NCBI GenBank assembly: GCA_009784565.1
Contig: WRBL01000031.1
Span: forward strand, 1-32,002
Direction: 5' to 3'
Length of the DNA stretch: 32,002 nt
DNA from: Streptosporangiales bacterium
GTDB lineage: Bacteria > Actinomycetota > Actinomycetes > Streptosporangiales > Streptosporangiaceae
Below the pieces are notes generated by a model. That model saw only the letters and a program-made list of their open reading frames with translations. It had not been told where the DNA came from and did no database searches. Each line of letters begins with the position of its first letter. Within the stretch, counting starts at the first letter, position 1. A program made the translations under genes and the position numbers. Shown here piece after piece: positions 8,479 through 16,198 of the stretch.

Positions 8479-9170
8479 CGGGCACCCTCCACGGTGTACT
8501 TGCGGGCGTCGACGCGCACGATCCGGTCGACGTAGATGGACGGGGTCACGACCGACTCGGGGTCGAGGGTCCCGGCCGGGACGACCTCGTTGACCTGCAC
8601 GATCGTGGTCCGGGCCGCGGTGGCCATGACCGGGCCGAAGTTCCGGGCGGTCTTGCGGTAGACCACGTTCCCGAGCGTGTCCGCGCGGTAGGCGGACACG
8701 AGCGCGTAGTCGGCCTTGATCGGGTACTCCAGCACGTAGGTGCGCCCGTCGATCTCCCGGGTCTCCTTGCCCTCGGCCAGGGGCGTGCCCACGGCGGTGG
8801 GGCAGTAGAAGCCGCCGATGCCCGCGCCCGCGGCCCGCATCCGCTCGGCCAGGTTGCCCTGGGGAACGACCTCGAGTTCGATCTTCCCGGCCCGGTAGAG
8901 CTCGTCGAAGACGTAGGAGTCGGCCTGGCGGGGGAAGGAGCAGAGAATCTTCCGTACCTGGCCGGCCTTGAGAAGCGCGGCGAGGCCGACCTCTCCGTTG
9001 CCGGCGTTGTTGGACACGATGGTCAGGTCCTTGGCGCCGTGGCGGATCAGCCCGTCGACGAGTTCGGACGGCATCCCGGCGAGGCCGAAGCCGCCGATCA
9101 GGACGGTTGAGGAGTCCTCGATCCCGGCGACCGCCTCGTCGACGGACTCCATTACCTGGGCACGGCTCAC
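8475..9170 (-). CDS. 3-oxoacid CoA-transferase family, subunit A
   Basis: The alpha subunit partner of the downstream B gene, 231 aa from a GTG start. The CoA-binding glycine loop appears as VLIGGFGLAGMPSELV, followed by LTIVSNNAGNGEVGLA, and GGFYCPTAVGTPLAEG completes the usual subunit A pattern. GTG 9170 is chosen because GAAAGG lies 7 nt upstream; the upstream ATG at 9218 in the ORF track gives an atypical N-terminus, and ATG 9152 is a possible alternative. It follows a TetR gene on the same strand after about 84 bp, so it may have its own promoter or be co-transcribed with the regulator. Confidence 0.88.
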   Translation of the reverse strand: MSRAQVMESVDEAVAGIEDSSTVLIGGFGLAGMPSELVDGLIRHGAKDLTIVSNNAGNGEVGLAALLKAGQVRKILCSFPRQADSYVFDELYRAGKIELEVVPQGNLAERMRAAGAGIGGFYCPTAVGTPLAEGKETREIDGRTYVLEYPIKADYALVSAYRADTLGNVVYRKTARNFGPVMATAARTTIVQVNEVVPAGTLDPESVVTPSIYVDRIVRVDARKYTVEGAR

Positions 9171-9254
9171 GTGTATACCTTTCTGGGTCGGCGCGACCAT
9201 CCAGCATAAAACCGCCATGCCGAACGGATCATGCCGACTCCCCTGGTCACGGTT

Positions 9255-9947
9255 TCACGCGTAGCCGCGGCGGGCGAGAACCGTCCGGATCGAGTCGCGC
9301 ACCGCCTCCGGGGGATGCCCCATCGCGGCGAAGAGCTTCTCCGCCAGCGGCACCAGCACCGTATGCACGCTCTGTTCCGGCGGGCCGAAGTACCCGCCGA
9401 ACTCCAGCAGCACGTGGCCGTGGGCCCCGGACCACAGTTGCAGGGACTCGGTCAGGGGTTCCCCGCCCGCGCCGTCCCCGGCCGCGATGATGCGCTCCAC
9501 TCCCCGGTAGACCAGGGCGAACGCCTCGCGGCCCTCGGGGTAGCGGCCGGTTCCCATCAGCTCGTCGACGTCGACGGGAGCCAGCCGGTGGCCGCCCGCC
9601 ACCGACAGCCCGAACATCACCCGGTACAGCTGGGAGTTCTCCAGGGCGTACTGCCGGTACGCCAGCGCGAGCTCGAACATGTCGGCCACCGGGTCGTCGG
9701 TCGCCGGGACGTTCTCCATGACCCGGGCGAGCCGGGAGAACCCCTCCCGGGCGACCGCCACGACCAGGTTCTTCATGCCGCCGAAATGCGTGTAGACCGC
9801 CATGGTGGAGGCACCGATCTCCGCGCCGACCCGGCGGGTCTGCACCGCTTCGGGCCCGCCCTCCTCCAGCAGCCGGATGGCGGCGGCCACCAGCCGGTCC
9901 CGGGTCGCCTTGGCGGGACCAAGGTCACGCGTGCTCACGATTGACAT
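9255..9947 (-). CDS. TetR-family transcriptional regulator
   Basis: The N-terminal helix-turn-helix runs TRDRLVAAAIRLLEEGGPEA then VGAEIGASTMAVYTHFGGMKNLV, the classic TetR pattern. The C-terminal ligand-binding half includes LQLWSGAHGHVLLEFGGY, similar to the WHG domain of TetR_C_13-type regulators. ATG 9947 is used here. GTG 9938 has a better-spaced AGGA site, and ATG 9977 has its GGAG too close. The gene is divergent from the carotenoid-oxygenase-like gene and upstream of the CoA-transferase genes. It probably represses the dioxygenase, and possibly itself, through the palindrome at 10038-10065. Confidence 0.88.
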   Translation of the reverse strand: MSIVSTRDLGPAKATRDRLVAAAIRLLEEGGPEAVQTRRVGAEIGASTMAVYTHFGGMKNLVVAVAREGFSRLARVMENVPATDDPVADMFELALAYRQYALENSQLYRVMFGLSVAGGHRLAPVDVDELMGTGRYPEGREAFALVYRGVERIIAAGDGAGGEPLTESLQLWSGAHGHVLLEFGGYFGPPEQSVHTVLVPLAEKLFAAMGHPPEAVRDSIRTVLARRGYA

Positions 9948-10001
9948 CCTGCCACAGTCACGTTCAGCGCCGTTCATCTCCTGTCGGCGGCCCTGTACCG
10001 C

Positions 10002-10031
10002 TTGCCACCGATGTCAGGACAGCACTAGGGT
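10002..10031 (+). promoter_or_regulatory. Possible sigma-70-type promoter for the dioxygenase gene
   Basis: TTGCCA (10002-10007) and TAGGGT (10026-10031) are separated by 18 bp. Transcription would start near 10038, at the first arm of the putative TetR operator, so bound TetR would block initiation. Assigned by eye only. Confidence 0.35.
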
Positions 10032-10037
10032 TACACC

Positions 10038-10065
10038 CCATAACGCTGTTATAACCAGGTTATGG
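10038..10065. promoter_or_regulatory. Putative TetR operator in the TetR/dioxygenase divergent gap
   Basis: An inverted repeat CCATAAC-N14-GTTATGG encloses a second, fully symmetric GTTATAAC at 10048-10055, giving three related ATAAC/GTTAT half-sites within 28 bp. This AT-rich symmetry stands out in the GC-rich surroundings. It lies just upstream of the dioxygenase ribosome binding site (GGGGAGGG). Confidence 0.65.
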
Positions 10066-10089
10066 CCCATCAGGGGAGGGTCAGCACGA

Positions 10090-11433
10090 ATGAGCAGTGT
10101 CTTTCTCCGGGGTAATTTCGCTCCGGTCCGCGAGGAACGGACGGTTACCGACCTGGCCGTCACCGGCCGGATCCCGGACTTCCTCGACGGCCGGTACCTC
10201 CGCAACGGGCCGAACCCCGTCACGGAGATCGACCCGGATACCTACCACTGGTACACCGGCGACGGCATGGTCCACGGGATCCGCCTCCGCGGCGGGAAGG
10301 CCGAGTGGTACCGCAACCGCTGGGTCCGGAGCCCGGCCATCGCGGCCCGGCTGGGCGAGGCCTACCGCGGCCGGCGCAGCGCGTTCCCGCTGCCGGACGT
10401 CGGCGCCAACGCGAACGTCGTCGGCCACGCGGGCCGGATCCTCGCCCTGACCGGCGCCGGCGCGGCCTGCTTCGAACTGGACGGGGACCTGTCCACCGCC
10501 GGGGCGAGCGACTTCGGCTCGGCGGCCTACGGCTACACCGCCCACCCCAAGACCGACCCGCTGACCGGGGAACTGCACGGCGTGTCCTCCTGGTGCGGCG
10601 GGGGCGGCACGGTCCGGTACTCGGTGACCGACGCCGCCGGGAACCTGACCCGCGAGGTGGACATCGAGACCGGCGGCCGCGCGCTGATGCACGACTTCGC
10701 CCTCACCGGCCAGCACGTGATCCTGTACGAACTGCCGGTTCCCTATGACGCGGACCAGGGCGCGCACGTCTCCCTGCCCGGCACCAACGGCCCGTTCCCG
10801 TACCGGTGGAACCCGGACCACCCGGCCCGGATCGGGGTCATGCCCCGCTCCGGGGGCTCCGCGGACGTCCGCTGGATCGAGATCCACCCGTGCTACGTCA
10901 TGCACACGCTGAACGCCTACGACGACGGCGACTTCGTCGTCTGCGACGTGATCCGCTACGACAAGCTCTTCGACGCCGACCTGCGCGGGCCGTCGGAGGG
11001 GCACCCGACCCTGTACCGGTGGACGATCGACCTGCCGTACGGCAAGGTCCGCGCCGAGCCGCTGGACGACCGGATGCAGGAATGCCCCCGGATCGATGAC
11101 CGGCGCTGCGGCCGCAAGCACCGCTACGGGTACGCGGCCCGGTTCCTGGAGGGCCCCGGCGAACTGCTCAAGCACGACCTGGACCGGGGCGAGGACATCG
11201 TCTGCTCCTTCGGCGACGGGCGCCAGCCGGGCGAGTTCACGTTCGTGCCCCGGGCACCGGACTCCGCCGAGGACGACGGCGTGCTGATCGGCTTCGTCTA
11301 CGCTCCCGGCTCCCGCCTCAGCAACCTGGTCATCCTCGACGCCGCCACCCTGGAGACCGTCGCGACCGTCCGCCTCCCGGTCCGGGTTCCCTACGGCTTC
11401 CACGGAAACTGGATCCCGTCTCAGCGTGCTTAG
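10090..11433 (+). CDS. Carotenoid oxygenase family (carotenoid/stilbene cleavage) dioxygenase
   Basis: A 447-aa non-heme Fe(II) dioxygenase of the RPE65/lignostilbene/carotenoid-cleavage family, expected to split a C=C bond of an apocarotenoid or stilbene-like substrate into two aldehydes. The N-terminal YLRNGPNP and YHWYTGDGMVHGI blocks are diagnostic. All four iron-ligand histidines can be placed: TAHPKTDP, LMHDFAL, VMHTLNAYDDGD and GFHGNWI near the C-terminus. ATG 10090 follows a strong GGGAGGG site at about 9 nt. The gene is divergent from a TetR regulator and its stop overlaps the convergent MFS gene by 4 bp. Bacterial members act on many different alkenes, so the substrate is unknown. 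Confidence 0.92.
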   Translation: MSSVFLRGNFAPVREERTVTDLAVTGRIPDFLDGRYLRNGPNPVTEIDPDTYHWYTGDGMVHGIRLRGGKAEWYRNRWVRSPAIAARLGEAYRGRRSAFPLPDVGANANVVGHAGRILALTGAGAACFELDGDLSTAGASDFGSAAYGYTAHPKTDPLTGELHGVSSWCGGGGTVRYSVTDAAGNLTREVDIETGGRALMHDFALTGQHVILYELPVPYDADQGAHVSLPGTNGPFPYRWNPDHPARIGVMPRSGGSADVRWIEIHPCYVMHTLNAYDDGDFVVCDVIRYDKLFDADLRGPSEGHPTLYRWTIDLPYGKVRAEPLDDRMQECPRIDDRRCGRKHRYGYAARFLEGPGELLKHDLDRGEDIVCSFGDGRQPGEFTFVPRAPDSAEDDGVLIGFVYAPGSRLSNLVILDAATLETVATVRLPVRVPYGFHGNWIPSQRA

Positions 11434-12731
11434 GGGCGAGGGGTAACCGCCGCCGGGTTCGTCTCGTACATCCGCACGGCGACCACGAGACCGGAGGCCG
11501 CGGTGACAGCGGCGACCGTCCAGATGGCCGTGGTGACGCCGCAGGCGTCGGCGAGTGCCCCGGAAACGAGGGCGCCCACGGCGAAGCCGCCGTCGCGCCA
11601 CAGCCGGTAGACGCCGACGGAACGGGCCCGCCAGGCGGGATGGGCCACGTCGCCGATGGCCGCCAGCAGGGTGGGGTAGACCAGCGCGGTGCCGGCTCCG
11701 AGGATCAGCTGTGCGACAGCCCAGACCGGGAAGCTGGCGCCGATCGCGACCAGGGCGATCGCGACGGCCTGCAGGAGCATTCCGGCGGTGATCAGGTGCT
11801 TGCGCCCGATGTGGTCGGACCACCACCCGGTGAGCAGCTGGCCGAGGCCCCAGACGGCCGGGTAGAGGGCGGCGAGCACGCCGATGCGGGTGACGGACAG
11901 GCCATGAGATGCGTACAGCAGGGGAAAGATGCCCCAGGCCAGGGCGTCGTTGAGGTTGTTGACCATGCCGGCCTGGCTGGCGGCCGACAGTGCCCTGTCG
12001 CCGGCGCTGGTGATCCAGGCGACCTGGCGCGTGGTCAGCGTGGCGTGATGCCCGGAGTCCGGCGGCACGGCGTGGCGGGCGGCCTCAAGCCGGGCGTGGC
12101 CGCGGGTCTCCCGGACCGCGAGGGTGGACAGCCCGAGGGCCAGGGCCAGGTAGGCGGCTCCGAGAAGGAACGGAGCGGGGCGCAGCCCGGCGTGGGCGGC
12201 GATCGCACCGGTGACCATGGCGGTCGCGGCGAGCGCCACGTAGCCGGAGGCTTCGTTGAAGCCCATGGCCAGGCCCCGGCGGGCCGGGCCGACCAGGTCG
12301 ATCTTCATGTTGACGGTGGTGGACCAGGTCAGGCCCTGGTTGAGGCCGAGCAGGACGTTGGCGAAGACGATCCAGCCCCAGGACGGGCCCCAGATCAGCA
12401 GCGCGGGCACGGGCAGGGCGACCAGCCAGCCCGCCACCAGCACCGGCTTGCGGCCGCGGCGGTCCGCGAGGGTGCCGGCGAAGAAGTTCGCGATGGCCTT
12501 GGTGGCGCCGAAGGCCACGATGTAGGTCAGCGCGCCCGTGTAGGCGGACAGGTGGAAGACGTCCCGTGCCAGCAGGGGGACGACGGTCCGCTCCTGGCCG
12601 AGCATGCCGCCGACCAGGGCGTTGACCGTGACGAGCAGGAGGAACTGGGACAGGTTTTCGCGCAGGCCGAGCCGCGGCCCGGCCGGGCCCGAGGGCCCGG
12701 CCGTCGCCGCGGAGGGTGTCCGGGTGAGCAT
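11430..12731 (-). CDS. MFS transporter, last gene of the sulfur-handling operon
   Basis: A 433-aa membrane transporter with about 12 hydrophobic segments. The motif-A loop GTLADRRGRKPVLVAG lies between TM2 and TM3, and WWSDHIGRKHLITAG is the matching loop in the second half. The N-terminal 25 residues are Ala/Pro-rich and cytosolic. It follows the rhodanese gene after 30 bp and has a GAAAG site 8 nt before ATG 12731, so it belongs to the persulfide/sulfite operon. From context it may export a sulfur compound, but the sequence does not show the substrate. Its stop overlaps the convergent dioxygenase stop, leaving no room for a terminator between them. Confidence 0.85.
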   Translation of the reverse strand: MLTRTPSAATAGPSGPAGPRLGLRENLSQFLLLVTVNALVGGMLGQERTVVPLLARDVFHLSAYTGALTYIVAFGATKAIANFFAGTLADRRGRKPVLVAGWLVALPVPALLIWGPSWGWIVFANVLLGLNQGLTWSTTVNMKIDLVGPARRGLAMGFNEASGYVALAATAMVTGAIAAHAGLRPAPFLLGAAYLALALGLSTLAVRETRGHARLEAARHAVPPDSGHHATLTTRQVAWITSAGDRALSAASQAGMVNNLNDALAWGIFPLLYASHGLSVTRIGVLAALYPAVWGLGQLLTGWWSDHIGRKHLITAGMLLQAVAIALVAIGASFPVWAVAQLILGAGTALVYPTLLAAIGDVAHPAWRARSVGVYRLWRDGGFAVGALVSGALADACGVTTAIWTVAAVTAASGLVVAVRMYETNPAAVTPRP

Positions 12732-12761
12732 CTGGCAGTCTTTCGTGTCGCCGGGGACGCG

Positions 12762-13340
12762 CTAGTTCCGCAGGCCGGCGACGGCGGCGTCCAAGTCGTA
12801 GCCCGCGGCGGCACGCCGGTTGTAGGGGAGCTTGCCGAGCATGCTGGCCATCGCGCAGGTGTTGGTGACGGCGGAGAAGACCAGGCCGGCGCCGATGGCG
12901 GCGGACAGCAGGCGGAAGCCGGGCACGACCAGGTCGGCGGCCAGCCCGGCGAGGACCAGGGAGCCCGCGACCAGGCGTACCTGGCGGTCCATGGGCCAGA
13001 CGGGGCGGACGTCCTCGACGCGGTCCACCGGGTTGCCCGCCCGCGCCCAGGCATCGGTGCCGCCGGTGACGGTGAAAGCGCGGACGCCGGCGCCGGCCGC
13101 CCGCTGGCAGGCATTCTGGGACCGGGATCCGGACGCGCAGATCAGGGCGAGCTCGCCGTGGTCCGAGGCGTCACGGAGCGCCGGGAGCGCCCGGTCAAGC
13201 TGGTCAAGGGGAATGTTGTGCGCTCCGGGGACGTGGCCGGAGGCGAACTCGCCCGGAGACCGCACGTCGACGAGGGTCAGCTGCTCGCGGCGGGCGCGCA
13301 GCTCATCGACAGTCAGGGCGGTGAAGGCGGGGGCAGGCAT
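12762..13340 (-). CDS. Rhodanese-DUF2892 membrane protein (YgaP-like sulfurtransferase)
   Basis: A 192-aa protein. Residues 1-110 form a rhodanese domain: TLVDVRSPGEFASGHVPGA, then the active-site loop ICASGSRSQ whose Cys would carry the persulfide, then GGTDAWARAGNPV. Residues about 120-165 are two hydrophobic helices of the DUF2892 type (LVAGSLVLAGLAADLVVPG, AAIGAGLVFSAVTNTCAMA), as in YgaP. The catalytic domain would sit on the cytosolic face of the membrane. ATG 13340 is preceded by AAAGGA. It lies 62 bp downstream of the CstR-like gene and upstream of an MFS transporter, which fits sulfane-sulfur transfer or detoxification. Confidence 0.88.
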   Translation of the reverse strand: MPAPAFTALTVDELRARREQLTLVDVRSPGEFASGHVPGAHNIPLDQLDRALPALRDASDHGELALICASGSRSQNACQRAAGAGVRAFTVTGGTDAWARAGNPVDRVEDVRPVWPMDRQVRLVAGSLVLAGLAADLVVPGFRLLSAAIGAGLVFSAVTNTCAMASMLGKLPYNRRAAAGYDLDAAVAGLRN

Positions 13341-13402
13341 GGGGGTTCCTTTCAGGGACATGACATAGCGTTGACTGCGGGGAAAAGGCAGGGCGGGGAT
13401 GG

Positions 13403-13669
13403 TCAGGCGAGGGAGAGGAAGAGCTTCTCCATCTTCGCGACGTCGGCTTCGCTGGGCGCTCCGTCGGCCAGGCAGTGCCGCAGGCCGGTGGCGACGATCG
13501 CGTATCCGCTGCGGCTGAGGGCCTTGTTGACCGCGGCGACCTGGGTAAGTACGTCTTCGCACTCGGCCCCGTCTTCCAGCATGCGGATGACCTTGCCCAG
13601 GTGACCATGGGCGCGCTTCATCCGGGCGATGATCGCCTTCATCTCCTCCGGCTCCAGGTAGCCAGACAT
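13403..13669 (-). CDS. cstR: CsoR/CstR-family repressor, probably persulfide-sensing (CstR-like)
   Basis: An 88-aa all-helical DUF156 regulator. It has the family core IIARMKRAHGHLGKVIRMLE and two cysteines, one in GAECEDVL and one in GLRHCLADG. In copper-sensing CsoR the residue four before the second Cys is the metal-ligand His (…HLRHC). Here that position is Gly, so the copper site looks incomplete and a Cys-Cys per/polysulfide sensor of the CstR type is more likely. ATG 13669 follows GGGGAGG. The gene sits between the exporter and rhodanese genes, with a CstR-type operator just upstream at 13710. Gene symbol assigned by context. Confidence 0.78.
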   Translation of the reverse strand: MSGYLEPEEMKAIIARMKRAHGHLGKVIRMLEDGAECEDVLTQVAAVNKALSRSGYAIVATGLRHCLADGAPSEADVAKMEKLFLSLA

Positions 13670-13709
13670 CGGGACCTCCCCTGTGGTGAGCATTCTCTAC
13701 GATGAAAAC

Positions 13710-13725
13710 ATCCCCCTGGGGGGAT
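13710..13725. promoter_or_regulatory. CsoR/CstR-type operator upstream of the repressor gene
   Basis: ATCCCCCTGGGGGGAT is a near-perfect palindrome with a C-tract and G-tract flanked by AT, the form typical of CsoR/CstR family sites. It lies in the gap between the TauE stop (13744) and the repressor start (13669), which suggests an internal, autoregulated promoter. The same 16-mer occurs at 16076. Confidence 0.8.
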
Positions 13726-13743
13726 ATATTTCGGGATCGGGGC

Positions 13744-14565
13744 TCAGATGAGCCCGGGCAGGGCCCGCCAGGCCGTGTAGAGGGCGACGAGGACCAGGAG
13801 GGCGGTGAACGCCGTCTGCAGCCTGGCGGTGTCCGCCTTCGCCGCGACCCGGGCCCCCGCCCAGGCTCCGATGACCGCCACGACGGTGAGCATGGCCACC
13901 ACGGCCCAGTCCGCCTGGACGCCGGTCCCCGCGCGCACGGCGAGCGCCGACGCGGAGGTGATGGTGATGACCACGAGCGAGGTTCCGACGGCGTCGGCCA
14001 TCGGGAGCCCGAGGGCCAGGGTCAGCGCGGGGACGACGAGGAAGCCGCCGCCGACGCCGAGGAACCCGGTCAGCAGGCCCACGACGGTCGCGGTTATCAG
14101 CACCTTGAGAGCTCGCGGGCAGTTGCAGGCGAAGGACGGGCTGAAGGTGATGATCGGGTCATCGACCTGGACGGGCTTGCGTTCTCCGGGCGCGCCGCGC
14201 CGGGCCCGGACCTGCCGGGTGATCATCACCGCGGCGACCACGACCAGCAGCACGGCGAACGCGGCCAGCAGCGCCGGCCCGGGGACCAGGCCGGAGGCCT
14301 TGGCGCCGACCGCGGACCCGGCGATGGCCACGGCCCCGAAGGTGACCCCCTGGCTGAGCTTGACGTTGCCCGCCCGGTAGGCGGTGACCGCGCCGATGAG
14401 CGAGGTAACGCCGACCACGACCAGGGAACCGGTAGTGGCCTGCCCGGCGGACTGCGACAGCCCGTACACGAGCACCGGGACGGTGAGGATGGACCCGCCG
14501 CCGCCGAGCGCGCCCAGGCTGAGCCCGATGAGGGCGCCGGCGACGACAATGATGGCGATCGTCAT
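13744..14565 (-). CDS. tauE: TauE/SafE-family sulfite exporter
   Basis: A 273-aa membrane protein with two homologous halves, each with a glycine-rich signature: LGALGGGGSILTVPVLVYG and GFLGVGGGFLVVPALTLALG. About eight hydrophobic helices are visible, with a cytosolic linker (RGAPGERKPVQVDD) containing a short CNC motif. Members export sulfite or organosulfonates. Here the likely substrate is sulfite produced by the upstream persulfide dioxygenase, with which it overlaps by ATGA. The CNC in the loop before the second half is also seen in other bacterial TauE proteins, but its role is unclear to me. Confidence 0.88.
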   Translation of the reverse strand: MTIAIIVVAGALIGLSLGALGGGGSILTVPVLVYGLSQSAGQATTGSLVVVGVTSLIGAVTAYRAGNVKLSQGVTFGAVAIAGSAVGAKASGLVPGPALLAAFAVLLVVVAAVMITRQVRARRGAPGERKPVQVDDPIITFSPSFACNCPRALKVLITATVVGLLTGFLGVGGGFLVVPALTLALGLPMADAVGTSLVVITITSASALAVRAGTGVQADWAVVAMLTVVAVIGAWAGARVAAKADTARLQTAFTALLVLVALYTAWRALPGLI

Positions 14566-15947
14566 GCGTGCTCCGCGCCGGCGAGAGGCAGGCCGGCCTG
14601 CCCGGCGTTGCCGAACCCGTCATCCACCGCGACCAGGGTGCGCCCGGCGGCGGCGAGGAACGACGCGGCGACCGAGGCCCGGTAGCCGCCCGCGCAGTGC
14701 ACCCACACCTCGCCGTCCGGGATGTCGGCGGTCCGCTTCGGCAGCTCGTGCAGCGGAATGTTGACCGCCCCGTCAATCCGGGAGGCGGCGTGCTCGTCGG
14801 CGCGGCGCACGTCCAGCACCGTCACCGGCCGGTGATGGCGCACCTGCGCCAGGTCCGCGAAGGTGGCGACCGGGAACGAGGCGGGCTTCGTTCCCGTGCC
14901 GGCGGTCCAGTCCTCGGGCCCGCCGGTCGCGGCGGCGGCCGGGCGGTCGATGCCGATCCGGACCAGTTCCCGCTGCGCGGTCTCGACGTCCCCGGGGGTC
15001 TCGCCCAGCAGGGTCAGCGGGGTCCCCCACTCGATCATCCAGCCCAGGTATGTCGCGAAGCCCCCGTCGAGGCCGAAGTTCAGCGACCCCGGCACGTGCC
15101 CGGCCGCGAACACCGTCCGGTTCCGCAGGTCCACGACCCACTCCCCGGCCTCGATCCGGCGCCGCAGTTCCGCGGGGTCCGCCTGCGACGGCGCCGACAG
15201 GTCCGGCTCCGACGGGCCCGCCGCGTTCCCCGGCGCCATGTGCGCGTAGTACGCGGGGTAGGCGTTCAGCCCGTCCAGCAGTTGCCGGACGTAGGTCTCC
15301 TCGTCCTGCGTCAGCACCGGGTTGGCCGTCTTCTCCCGCCCGATCGTCGAGCTCCCCGCGTCCGACTGGGTCGCCGAGCAGAACGACCCGAAGCCGTGCG
15401 TCGGGAACACCTCCGCGCTGTCGGGCAGCATCCGGGCCAGCCGGTGAGCCGAGGCGTGCTGCGCCCGCACCAGCGCGTTCGTGTGCTCGGGCCCGAGCAG
15501 GTCCGGCCGTCCCGTGGCCCCGTAGAGCAGCGAGCCGCCGGAGAACACGGCCCTCCGCTCGCCGGTGGCGCTGTCGGTGAGCACGTACGACAGGTGGGTG
15601 AAGGTGTGGCCGGGTGTCGCCACCGCCGTCACCCGCATTCGCGGGCCGACCTCGATGACCTCGCCGTCGCGGACCGGGGTCCGCTCGAAGGACACCTCGT
15701 CGTCGGCGTTGACCAGGTACGCCGCCCCGGTCCGGCGGGCCAGCGCCAGGCCGCCGGTCAGGTAGTCGTTGTGCATGTGGGACTCGAAGACATGCGTCAG
15801 GCGCAGGCCCTGGTCCTCCAGCAGCGCCAGGACCCGGTCGATGTCCCGCTGGGGGTCGACCGCGAAGGCGGCCTCGCCGTCGTGGACCAGGTAGCTGCGG
15901 TCTCCCAGGGTCGGGGTCTCGATGGTGACCACCGTGAAATCAGTCAT
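14562..15947 (-). CDS. cstB: Persulfide dioxygenase-rhodanese fusion (CstB-like)
   Basis: A 461-aa enzyme that would oxidise low-molecular-weight persulfide to sulfite and/or thiosulfate. Residues 1-240 are a metallo-beta-lactamase fold with Fe ligands in FESHMHNDYLTGG, ATPGHTFTHLSY, SLLYGATGRPDLLG and FPTHGFGSFC. Residues about 265-350 form a rhodanese-like domain (WVVDLRNRTVFAAGHVPGS) without an active-site Cys. Residues about 365-455 form a second rhodanese domain with VWVHCAGGYRAS, whose Cys is the likely catalytic residue. This MBL-Rhd-Rhd order and length match staphylococcal CstB. ATG 15947 has a GGGAGG site. It is the first gene of the operon, preceded by two CstR-type operators. Confidence 0.9.
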   Translation of the reverse strand: MTDFTVVTIETPTLGDRSYLVHDGEAAFAVDPQRDIDRVLALLEDQGLRLTHVFESHMHNDYLTGGLALARRTGAAYLVNADDEVSFERTPVRDGEVIEVGPRMRVTAVATPGHTFTHLSYVLTDSATGERRAVFSGGSLLYGATGRPDLLGPEHTNALVRAQHASAHRLARMLPDSAEVFPTHGFGSFCSATQSDAGSSTIGREKTANPVLTQDEETYVRQLLDGLNAYPAYYAHMAPGNAAGPSEPDLSAPSQADPAELRRRIEAGEWVVDLRNRTVFAAGHVPGSLNFGLDGGFATYLGWMIEWGTPLTLLGETPGDVETAQRELVRIGIDRPAAAATGGPEDWTAGTGTKPASFPVATFADLAQVRHHRPVTVLDVRRADEHAASRIDGAVNIPLHELPKRTADIPDGEVWVHCAGGYRASVAASFLAAAGRTLVAVDDGFGNAGQAGLPLAGAEHA

Positions 15948-16075
15948 GATGCGTTCCTCCCGTGTAGCGAATGGTTCCCAGTTCAGGCGCGAGGAGCGCG
16001 GTCCGGGAGGGCAGCTGCCCCATGGGGATCAGCGCCGCGCCGGGCTTCCGGGTAACCCGGCGACCGGTCTTGCAT

Positions 16076-16091
16076 ATCCCCCTGGGGGGAT
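16076..16091. promoter_or_regulatory. CstR-type operator 1 upstream of the persulfide operon
   Basis: ATCCCCCTGGGGGGAT is identical to the 16-mer upstream of the repressor gene at 13710. It lies 128 bp before the dioxygenase start codon. Confidence 0.8.
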
Positions 16092-16107
16092 GCAATCACT
16101 GTAGCGT

Positions 16108-16123
16108 ATCCCCCCAGGGGGAT
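16108..16123. promoter_or_regulatory. CstR-type operator 2 upstream of the persulfide operon
   Basis: ATCCCCCCAGGGGGAT is the exact reverse complement of operator 1 and lies 32 bp from it, about three helical turns. On the minus strand a TACAGT that could act as a -10 lies between the two sites, so repressor tetramers bound at both would close the promoter. Confidence 0.78.
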
Positions 16124-16151
16124 ATTCCCAGGAGTTGAATCAGGATGTACG

Positions 16152-16191
16152 AATGTACGTACATTACGGAGGAAGGCGTGCTTCCTGTCAA
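16152..16191 (-). promoter_or_regulatory. Palindrome AATGTACGTACATT overlapping a TTGACA promoter-like element
   Basis: A perfect 14-bp palindrome lies at 16152-16165, just beyond the 3' end of the GntR gene. On the minus strand TTGACA (16186-16191) is followed after 19 bp by TAATGT (16161-16166), which overlaps the palindrome. Such a promoter would read toward the persulfide operon. The TGTACGTACA core resembles GntR-type operators, but which regulator binds is not shown by the sequence. A small hairpin (AGGAAG/CTTCCT) lies in the spacer. Confidence 0.45.
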
Positions 16192-16198
16192 GCGCCCG

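Noticed and set aside
10081-11826. 581-aa minus-strand ORF across the dioxygenase gene
   Set aside because: It is a shadow frame: low-complexity and spanning two real genes on opposite strands, while the plus-strand frame has all four Fe-ligand His residues.
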